Notes under the pieces: generated by a model
The model's input: the letters and a program-made list of their open reading frames with translations, nothing else
The model's database searches: none
What the model was told of the DNA's origin: nothing
Program-made: the position numbers and the translations under genes
Shown here: positions 53,901 through 64,000 of the stretch, one piece after another
How positions within the stretch are numbered: position 1 is the first letter of the stretch
Layout: each line of letters begins with the position of its first letter
NCBI GenBank assembly: GCA_013397695.1
Contig: VYZI01000113.1
Coordinates: forward strand, 1,405,843 to 1,469,842
Direction: 5' to 3'
Length of the DNA stretch: 64,000 nucleotides
From: Centropus unirufus
Lineage: Eukaryota > Chordata > Aves > Cuculiformes > Centropidae

Positions 53901-56156
53901 CTGCAGTAATTATGGCTTCGATTTGTGCTGTTACTGGGCTTTTCCACAGAACAAATGTACTGTTTCCAAGTGTTAGACAGAGAACATGGAAGTACCATAC
54001 TGATGCAACCTCCCTGTCTTCAGCAGACCATGAAATGACTTTGGAAAGACATGGAGAAATGGAGGAGGCTGACGTTTCTTTGAGTATTTCATCATCTCCA
54101 CGTAAAAATATGGAGAAATATCAGGCATCCCACATGTAACAATTTGGTTTACTCCAGTGTCATCATCCGAACATGAATGAATGGAAAAGATATAAGAAAT
54201 GAAGTGGTTGTTATTAGTACGGAAAATTAATTGAACTAGGTAAAAATCTAACTCAGTTGTACAAACAACAATGACAGACTGGGGACAATACCACAAAGAA
54301 TTGAAAGTTCTACCTTGAAAACAACCTTGTTCCGTCCATTGAAATATTAAATGAAAGACTAAGGCACCTGAAGTGAAGGAGTTTTAAGAGGCAATTTAGT
54401 CATGATCCGTGTGTTGTGTATGAAAGGAAAATACCTCATAGCAGCAGACTTTTCATTCTAGCCAATTTAGGTTCTCCAGGTGATAAAAGAATGAGTGGCC
54501 AAGTGAAGATTAGATTTCATCTTTTAAGATTATGTTTTTGAAATGAAGTTAACGAGCTGCCAGAGCAGATTACAAAGTACTTTTGGCAGTATGCTGAGTT
54601 GGCTCAAAATGGAAACCTCCCAAGTTGGTTTTCTAGCATGAAGGAGGTCAAGAGTAAATAAACAAAGGTTCCTTTTTCCTTTATATCTATGAACCTTCTG
54701 GACTGAGAGATATATCTTTCTAGTGTAAGTATAGAGAACTGTTACTTTCCATCTTAAGACGCCAGGATCAGAGCCAAATCTAACTTCTCTTAGAAGGAAG
54801 GAATGCATTAGTGGATGGATGCATTTTTATTTCAACAAGCACTGCATTTCCTTCTGGCTTAATATGTCTTTTTTTTTTTTTTCTGAATGGTAAGCTCATT
54901 CCAGTTTGGACGGCTGGGTAAATGCTCTCCCGTTAGAACCTTTATTCCTGTCACTCACTCTTCACCAATTCATATCCCACGATGAAAGCAACTTAAAATT
55001 CATGATAATTTACTAAATGTCAGCAATATGAAGAACTCACTGGTCTATTTCTACAGTGTTCTGACTTGACTATGAATAACCAACAAAATGAAAAATATGC
55101 ACTGGGCATACTTTTTGCTTACATATTCAATATAATTTTATACCTCTCACTAAACATGTTCTTAGAAGTAATTATTAAATATAAAATAACTAGCTTACTC
55201 CTCCAGAAAAGCTTGTGCATCCTCTTGTAGAGTAATGCAAGATTTCAGGTCTTCATTTTTCACTTCATGCTTTAGTGGCACTACTTTACAATTTTCCCTA
55301 CATGTATTTTAAATTTGGTTGGTTTGTTTAAAATCTAGTACAGTTCTGTGCCATAAAGCAAAACAAGGGTCCTCAGTTATGACGTCAATAAACCATCATT
55401 GTCAAAATCTACTCTGTGTACATCCAAAGAAGCTTGAACACTGTTTCTTCAAAGAAACACTGATACTGCTCATTCTGTAGTGAATACCAGGCCAGATTGG
55501 CAGCAAGAGCCTCTGGGTCTGCCCTGTAGAGTTTTCAAAATCATGTCTCTCTTGGCAGTAGTATAAAGAGACATCTCAGCTTCTCTTTGCCAGCTTTATA
55601 TTTTTGGCAGGTATTTAGCATAAGATACCAGCAATCAAGGTTAGGCAGCTTTTGTTTTTCACACATTTTCCCTCTTTTTCAATTAAAAAAAATCAGAAAC
55701 TAAAGATAAGAGACCTTAAAAATGTCTGCAATATGAGCTCATGTCTTGGCATAGGATATTCTATTTAAGATATTTTCCCTCAGACTTCTTTCCTGTTCTG
55801 CAAGTTTTGTACTTCAGCTCATCAAGTGCATTCTCTTTGGAGAGAATAAAAAAATGTATTGTAACTCCCTATCGAGGTTATCCTCGTGGATATCAGTACC
55901 AAGGCAGAGGTTACTCACACCTCATTTGTGACTTAAGCAACCAACTCAAAGTAATTTTAAACAACTTATCAAGAAAATTCCTCAGACAGATCCGTGAAAG
56001 GTGTCGACATGTAAGATTTTAAGTCTTACCACTTCTTACCATTCTTGGGACCTGCTTAGGTTTTCTAAGCATCTTTTGCACTTAAGAATGCGGGGAACAC
56101 CAGGGTAATTTCCTCCCCTCGTGCAAACTGTGGGAAACCTGAATTATGTTCCTCTC

Positions 56157-56185
56157 TCCCCTGGGAGGGGATGGGATGGGATGGG
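56157..56185 (+). repeat. GGGAT tract, G-quadruplex motif and hairpin
   Basis: Three GGGAT units (56168-56182), preceded by GGGAG and followed by GGGAC, give five G runs with loops of 1-2 bases. This is a compact canonical G-quadruplex motif at 56163-56185 on +. It overlaps a 6-base-arm inverted repeat (TCCCCT at 56157-56162, AGGGGA at 56166-56171). Confidence 0.9.
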
Positions 56186-57005
56186 ACTCTATTAGATTGT
56201 GCCTTCTGCAAACCCCCAAGCACTTTGGTATATACTTACCCCATCTTGGCAGCCTGCATTAGGACCCAAGGCCTCTTGCACACTTCAGCTCTTCAAGGCC
56301 ACTACCTAGAGCAGCCTAAATACATACACTGAGCAAAATTTGGTCACACTGAATCAATATTATTTGTCAGGAACAAACTGTGGATCCAAGCTACCTTTCG
56401 AACAATGCCTATGTTTTCTCTCAGAGGGAACTCCCCAACTTTTTGCAGATAAATCAGAAACAAACAAATTTTTACATATATACATTTATATATATTGAGC
56501 AAGGAAAGGATCAGAACCCCAGAGTGAAAGAGAGAATAATCCAAACTGTGACAGGATATTTGTCACTTACAAATTACCATTTGTCGAATTTCACAGTTCC
56601 TGTGGGAGTACATTGTTGGTCAAACCAACTGAGGAAAACCTGAAGCCTGAACCTACCAGATGCTCATATGAGTAGACTTGGGTTCCAGTTCTTCTTTTGC
56701 TGACTACACAGTTTTCTATTATGTTCTTTGATCCACTAGAATAGGAGAGAGTCTGGTTTCTCTTCAGTACTGATCCTATCCAGTGACCAATTAGCTGTTT
56801 CTTGCAAAATGGATCTGGTTTTCTAGGAGACATTTCAGTTCTGAAAATATCCACTAGTAATAGGGATGGCAGTTTTTGCACCAGCAGGGTGAAAAAGAGA
56901 ATTTTCCATAAACTTTTTATACAGCAGAAGGGATGAAACCAGTGACCTGTATTCAAAGCAAGTGTCTAGGGAGAGTGGATTTTGGTGGTATTTTTGGGAG
57001 TTATA

Positions 57006-57060
57006 GGGGGTGTTGTTTATCTGCTTGGCCGGGGGTGGGTATGTGTGGGGGTGTTTTTTT
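57006..57060 (+). repeat. G/T-rich tract
   Basis: GGGGG runs at 57006-57010, 57031-57035 and 57047-57051, plus GGG at 57037-57039, lie in a pyrimidine-T context that ends in an eight-T run continuing past 57060. The first loop is 20 bases, so only a long-loop quadruplex could form. Confidence 0.75.
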
Positions 57061-60000
57061 TACTTATATCACTTCTAATCACTGATATAGAGGATACAAG
57101 GGCACCATGTCCATTTTTGTCTTTTTGCAGAATGGCTGACATGGACACCTAAACCCAGAATGCCTCGCATGGCTGTGAATCTGGATGAGGACAGAATATG
57201 GCTGCAGCAAGACTATGTAGAGGCACACAGTGGAAAAGGACTTTCTGATTTTTGAATCCCAGCTACCAACTTCAACATCTGACAAGGCATTTTCATGGTC
57301 TTGCTAGTAGTGTGGTCTAAAGGCCTGTATTTGAGATCTCAAACCCTTGCCTCAGGTGACTACCTCTAAATGGGGAACTGGTTGACCTCTAACAGATTGT
57401 TTACTATAAAAATGGCTGTTCTATAACCATACTGGCCAATGCACTATCTGTACAGGGCATAACCTTCTGACCTGACTGCCAATTTTCTACACTTGTTGTA
57501 GCACTAGCATTTTATTTTAAAAGTAAGCAGCTTTTCTTCCTCCTGGAGGAAGCTCTTCTCTCACTTGTTCTTATAAACAGCAGTCGCATATACTTCAACT
57601 TTCATTTCACAATGTGAAACAGCTCAATTTTTTTAGTTTCTCTTGCATAATAGTTTATGAGCTTCTCAGTTCAGAGCAGAAATTAATAACGAACTGCTAA
57701 CTACATTTCATAGCAGAAGAATGAGGAGGCAACAAAGGAAGTCAACATGTAATCAGCTCAAAGGAAAATAAAAAAGGTGATTCTTTACAATGTTTAGTTA
57801 AACCATGACAGCTCCTACAACAGGATATTATGGTTGCCATGGTTTATATAAGTTCAAAGTGATCAGATAAATTTCTGGAAAGTATGTCAAATAAAAAGAT
57901 ATCATCAGTTTCCAAGGAGTCCCTGACCCACAAACTACTGGAGGCCATACAACTATCCTAGTGAAATACATCGTATGCGTAATTTTTGGTCTTCATGGGG
58001 CATTTGGTATTGGCCGCTATTGCAAGCAAAACAACGGGTCCACCTGTGAACTGCTGCTGTCTTCATTTTCATCGAAGTGCCTTAAATGCCTTTCATTTTA
58101 TGCGATTATTTCTATAACTCTAGTCCTTAGGCACATTCAGTTCTTTCACTGTTTCGTCTTCATTTTTATCTTAACTTTGCATCACCAAATTAATTTCACC
58201 AGGACTTTTCCATTTCTTGTGTCAGGGTCGCTATTTGTCTTTTAAACCAGCAGTGATCCATGAAAAATACAATTTGGGACTTTCTCTTCCAGTGTAAAGT
58301 TTCACTAGGTAATGCCATCTCCTTTGTCTGCATTCTAGCCTACTTCACAGTTCTTTTTGAATTACATAGACTTTTTTGAGTTATAACTAAACTGCTATTA
58401 ATCACCAATTCCACACTTTCATGCTTATTATCCATATATTTATGTGTGAAATAAAATTTTGGTCTTGAATAGATTTTGGAAAGTCTACTGTGGGTAGACT
58501 TTTCTTAAACTGTTCTTACTCTTTCTGACCTCTCTCAAATCTTCCTCAGATGAAAGCCCTATTAATTTAATTATTTCAGATATCTTTCCTAACATGTGTA
58601 TTGTACCAGTGGAGACTGGATCAAAGGCCTTTAATAAAAATTTCTCCCAGGTATAATGTCTTTGCCCGAAGAAATTTCTTGGTCTCCTCCAAATTAAAGA
58701 TTGTGCACTTAATTAGTTCCCACAGGTGACATCTGCACTGCTAAATCAAATGCCCCAAAATATTCCTGAGCACACAAGATAAGCTGCATGCAATAACCTC
58801 CATACATCACAGCAAACCTTCCTAGATGCCAGAATGTTGTGACAACATGCAAAATGGGAATGATCACTGGGACATTCTTATCCCTAAAGTGTCCTTGGGA
58901 ACTGTCTAGGAGCATGCCTAGTTGCCACCAGCCCATGGTGCGCCAGGACTGCTGTAGCAGTTTTAAGGAATAGATGATGAATCTGGTGACTGAGAATCTG
59001 CAAGGCACTGCTGGATGTTTTAGTATGGAGCCAGCCTGGATGTGTCACCATTGGGAAGGAAGACTCCTAAACTGGGTGGCTACTTTTGTTTATCCTTATA
59101 CTAAATTTATACTGCATCAAATAATAATCATCCCGTAGAAGGTCATGCTCTACAAGCTTATCATCTAAGGTTTAATTACTTAGTAAAATCATTGCTTGAC
59201 AATCATCATTTAATAGTGATTCAATGATCCTGGAAATGCCCCATGAGTTTAAGGTCTTTTTGGAGATCGCCAGGGAAGTCTTAACTGACATAGGGATGTG
59301 AAGAAAAAAAATCTAATAAATTTCTTGAAAGAGATTTTCACAGTTCGATTTATATATCGAGCATACTGAACATTCAGAAGATAAAATAAACGTTCGTAGT
59401 AAAAATTATGCAGGATGCTTTCACCAAACTAATCTGTTTTATGTGCGTGTTTAATGCTTGAAGTGAGGTGGTGGGGTTTTTTCCTAGTACAAAAAAATGG
59501 GTGATTATCTTTACTGTTTTTTTCTATTGAAGCTGCAGAGAAAAGTGAAATGGAGAAATGGACAGACAGATGAATACAGAAAAGGTAACAATTTCTGATG
59601 GCTGATTGTTCTCACTCCTATATAGAAGTACTTGCACTTCATGCCAAGTAACAGCTCAGCCTCGGTCCTTCTTACACTGTTCTATCATCTCATACATGGA
59701 TCATTCTGACTTTAAAGCTACAGTGTCTGGAAGCAGGGAATCTCTTGAATTCCATGCCAGGATATGTCTTGCTTCAAAGAGGGCCTGTGTTCACTGAGGT
59801 CTTTTACAAAAAGTCAGTCAGCCAGCCTTGCACTATTACATATGGCTTACTTGTGCAGAAATATATTTTCACTAATAATGAGAATATTGGCACCTTAGTT
59901 AAGAAAAATAGGCCATTTGTACAGCTCTAAAATTGCAACTCATAGGTAAAAATTATTCTTTGCAATACAATTATTTATTATTTTATTACAGTTCAGGTTA

Positions 60001-63000
60001 GATGAGCTTTTACAGTGAACATGATGCAGACTGTACTGCAGTAGAATATCTAGGTTTGGAGCTTATAAAACACCTTCTTGTTTTATGTCAGCTAAACTCC
60101 TTTTCCCCAAAGTGATATTTAAGTTAAAAGATGGGTAATTAGCTTCCATCCAAAGGAATGCCAGTACACTGTCCGTACTTTTTATCAATGACTCTTCTAA
60201 AGAACACCATGATCAAAACAGGTTTAAGGTCTAGATTAACTTGAAGGAATGACAGAAAGATTAACTCAATGTTTTGTGAATGCTACATAATTTATTTAAT
60301 AAATTCTCCAAATAAGCATGGAAATTACAGGCCTGACTACAATTGAATGTATCTGAAATAAGACACTTTACATGGCTGATTGAACACGACCACACAGACA
60401 AATGGAACTGGAAAGGTTTCTTAACATGGAGAGTTTAAATATTATGGTTCTTACTGTCACTTATAACAATCACTAACATGTAAAACAACACAAAGGGCAA
60501 TCCATCTTGCAGATGACACAGAAGTTTCTGAGCTCAGCCATGGCAAGAAACTAATTTTAGAGCTATTTTTCATATATCTAGGTATCATAGCTTGATTTCA
60601 GAACTCAAATGCAATCAAAATCTACTACCTCAAGTTCAGAGTAGAAACATATAAAAAATACTTTTTTGGCAAAGACAGAATGATTCAGCAAGTTCCAGGC
60701 ACTTGCAAAATAAGCATTTCATGTTTGCAGCTGCACATCTCTCTGAAGGACAAGCTTCCAAAAAGAAATGAAGAAAATATTTCAAGAAACAACAATGCCA
60801 TGCTAAATAAAATCAGGAGCACAGGATGCTCATGCGAAAGGGTTTTATTCTTCCAGTTACCATCAGTAGAGTAAAAATTTATTTGAGATAAGTAGTATCA
60901 CTAGGAAGTTGCAATATGTTTTCCTGCACCTCACTTCATTTTTCATTAAGACAATTTAGAGTCAAAGATTAATGCCTACGTATTAAACAGAAACCAAAGT
61001 TTGGTATATGTTCACATCAACACAACCATTATTTTATTTCTCCTATAGCTTTGTTCATTTGTCATCTCTTACCCTGGGCATCCTGACTTGCTTAAGTCTT
61101 TGCTTTAGAGGGCCATAAATATTAAATTATTTGTAAAACACTGTATATGCCTCAAGGCATTATACATATTAAATGTTGTATCTGAATGGCGTCATTAATC
61201 ATTAGTTAATGGCCAACAAGAGAATGTTAACAGGTAACAAAGCAGATCCAAACACAAAGGCATACAACGTCTGGAAGATTCAAATCTTCTCAGCCATAAA
61301 GATCTCTGAGGAATTAAAGACGAGAAACAGCCAAGCACCTACACATACAAATGACAGTATCTGCGGAGGGTTTCAGAAATATACCTGTGGTGTTCTGTGC
61401 TTCAGCTTTTTGCACCTTAGAGGGAGAAAAACATCATGCGAGATGTTTCAGGCACAAAGACAATAATGAATGAACATTCATATTAAAATTAAGTAACAAT
61501 ATTATACTGTTTGTTTCTAATGATTAGGTAGGGAAAGGATCCTAAAGGACTCAGTGATACTTCTGTCTATTACCACAATTAATTTTCTTCAGACACTTTG
61601 ATGGCAGGAGCTAAATATATTCTTTAGAATCTGAAATAAAACATGAGCTAAGCTCTCCAAGGTGATGACTTTGATGAGGGCATTTGTAGAAGACCTGTTT
61701 ATAGTAGAAATTACAAATGGTATGTAACGGTAATAGAATTCTGCAAGAGGACACAGCATTAATTCACATGCATTCTGTGCTGATGCAGAAAAAACCTTGA
61801 CACTCCTAGGTCTGAAGATGTAACTGAAAGGAAAAAAAATACTACAGTAATCTACTTAAAGAAATTTCCTTTGTGCACTTCACTGCATGTTCAATACCAA
61901 AACTTAAATCTCTATATAGAATTCGGTCAATTAGAGCTTATTCTGCAAAAATCTCTCTGTATCCATTTTGACTTGTAAAACATGATTTTATACTCAGGGG
62001 AGGACAACTGCAGCACATAAAAGTCGTCTAGTTTCACCTCTCATTAAGGGATGCTCAGAGGCGAGTTACCTTCTAAAAAGGCATGTTTTCAAACACCTTT
62101 CTGCAGAGATTCTTCAGGAGCATTCAGTCATATTTTGCACTATTCTTTTAAGAAACAATGCTTTTACTTTCCTTCCCCCACCCCGATCTCTGTGTCTGTG
62201 TCTGCAGCTGCACCACAAAGAAAACTGTACAAAACAAGCGAACAAGTGAACAAGTACATCCACATGGAAATGAAATCAGATAGAAAACATCCATTATTAC
62301 ATTTGGCAATACTACCATCAATCTACATGAACATGGGAACATTTTTTACGGTATCCAGGTGGCTTCACTGATTCCCAACTATAGTGTGAAGCACTCTATA
62401 TTTCCAGAAGAGCCAGTGTCTTAAAAAAAATGACTGGCTTGACTGAAAGCCCACATCCCCCTCAGTAAACACTTTCTACCAATTGTAGTTAAAAGCTTTA
62501 AAAAAACCCCAAACCCTGAAGATGACTGCCAGCAAGTAAAGAAAAATAATTACTCCAGTTAGCTGCTGAAATCCTGACTTTAAAATACAAAGCAAATCAG
62601 CTCAAAAGAAACACAGACTCCTCATTGGAAAGAAAACAACTTTATCCCAGATTTGGAACTGATCTCATGCAAGCAGCTGGAATAGAGCCGGAATTTAGCT
62701 AAGCAGCAAGTCTGGCCCATAACAATTCCATTCAGTAGCCTAGAATAGCTAATACCTGGAAGCCGGATAGGTCTAAGTGTTAAATACCAAAGGCTATATT
62801 TAGTATCTATACCCATTATGATACATTTCTAGGATTCAGCTACATGAAAAAAAATCTACTGAACCTCTCCTGTTTAACTCGGATGTTAACTTAAGTTCTG
62901 TTTCTTTTTAAGCAACATCATAGTTTCAAGTCATGGCTTCGAAACACCACCCTATAGCCACACTAAAGCTGTGCTTGTGTTCTCTTATCCACTATTTTGT

Positions 63001-64000
63001 CGCTTATTGCTTCTAACAAGACTTTTTTTTAGTTTTTTAAAAAAGACAGAAAAAAGGAAAATAGCATAAATCAGGTGATGTCACATTGAGCAGTCTTACT
63101 TCACTCTTCAATTATTTGTATTGTTCCTACTTAGGTTGGAGTAGTGCTCAAAGGATGCCCTTTAAAAAGGTAAAAAATAGCATAATTTTATTATTTGTGT
63201 GCATATATATATTTATTTATACAGGTCTGATACCACAGGAAAACCACTCAGCAAGCTAATAATCTTCTGATTTGCATAGCATATTACAACATGCAGAACG
63301 AAAGCCTGTCCAAACACTACAACCTTAGCAAGCATCTTACCAAAAACATAACACCTACATTCTCATGATCCTGTCTACTGAGCAGCTTATACATTTTTTA
63401 TGATAATAAATCATGTCATGATTCAAAAGTAGGGACTTTTTTTTGCCCTGTGAGAAAAATCTCCATAAAATTATTCAGCTAGGCAAGATAGCTGGACTTA
63501 GTTTTTGGGAGTGAGGGTAAATGTTGAGTTTCTCCCATGCTGAGAAAATGCACGATTATTTTATATTAAAACAAATATACAAAAGTTACATTCTGAATGT
63601 TCAGAATTTGGATGGCTGTAATTCAGGGAAGGAAAAAAGCTTTTCAGATAGGGTGGACAGGGGAAGAGGGAGACAGTTCTCTCGCTTGGTATCATGTTCA
63701 GCAGAGGAAATTTTTGCACCTTGGCTACGCTAACATTTCAGTTTTGCTAGCATGAATGCAAAAAACAGTAATCCCAGGGGAGATCACCGCTTGACTGTAT
63801 AGAGACAGCTGGGAAGCTCAGACTTGGTTCTGACACTCCACCTTCCCTGGACTTCAGCATTACAAGGTCCATCCAAAGTGTACTACCTCACTCTCGTCAG
63901 AGGAGTCCTCGTTCCTCCAGTTTGAGAGAGATTCTTTAAGAGGTGTGAGTCACAGGACATCCTCATCAGCTGAATGACTTGGGCAACATCTCAAATCAGC

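Larger units (their letters stand above)
48863..64000. other. Non-coding sequence, mostly AT-rich
   Basis: Nothing gene-like can be supported. Longer frames (53765-54139 +, 124 codons; 56591-56956 -, 121; 62051-62371 +, 106; 58709-59008 -, 99) have no recognisable domain, and several have frames antisense to them. A 14-base T run lies at 54869-54882. The GC-richer patch at 49740 and G-rich tracts at 56157 and 57006 are listed separately. Confidence 0.75.

Noticed and set aside
55855..56022. Frame with RGY-type residues resembling an RNA-binding protein tail
   Set aside because: Only a short run of RGY-like residues, then ordinary sequence. No flanking RGG repeats or domain.
58709..59008. 99-codon minus-strand frame that looked like a possible retroelement piece
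   Set aside because: No polymerase, protease or integrase motif and no LTR or CR1 blocks nearby.
62166..62202. Pyrimidine tract ending CTGCAG as a splice acceptor
   Set aside because: The following sequence has no matching donor, and the frames downstream are short or unrecognisable.

Overview
The window looks like nuclear DNA of a bird. It is AT-rich (by eye roughly the mid-to-upper 30s percent GC), poor in CpG, and has no bacterial-style gene packing. Its recognisable interspersed repeats are CR1 LINE 3' ends, including the ending built on ATTCTATGATTC or its complement. Repeat density is very low, which fits birds better than crocodilians or turtles. The species cannot be read from the sequence.

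I find no protein-coding gene, tRNA, rRNA, snRNA or recognisable microRNA that I can defend. The longest open frames are only about 100-164 codons. They overlap on both strands, have no recognisable domain, and fit chance in AT-rich DNA. The window is therefore best read as a gene desert or part of a very large intron.

Layout: 1-8275 is unique AT-rich sequence with small direct repeats and one hairpin. 8276-8299 is a canonical G-quadruplex motif. 9798-9861 is an AT-only palindromic tract. 11165-11440 is an ancient CR1 3' end on +. 13126-14190 holds a possible CR1 scrap and a GC-richer, ORF-dense patch that may be a decayed gene copy. 18689-18808 is a younger CR1 3' end on -. Around 25049 there is a well-formed but unproven splice-flanked mini-exon. 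28428-28461 is a G-rich minisatellite, and 29481-29547 is a local duplication around an A-rich core. 33185-33613 is the longest CR1 remnant (+). 34800-35141 is an ORF-dense patch with an acceptor-like site. 39143-39215 is a CR1 scrap on -. 42779-42814 is a perfect-length 9-bp minisatellite. 48838-48862 is a perfect 11-bp-arm hairpin. 49740-50900 is a GC-richer patch. 56157-56185 is a GGGAT tract with a G-quadruplex motif.

No genes can be shown to work together here. The most interesting signal at window scale is that all four canonical G-quadruplex motifs I found, plus three near misses, lie on the + strand of otherwise GC-poor DNA. No previously undescribed system could be supported from the sequence.
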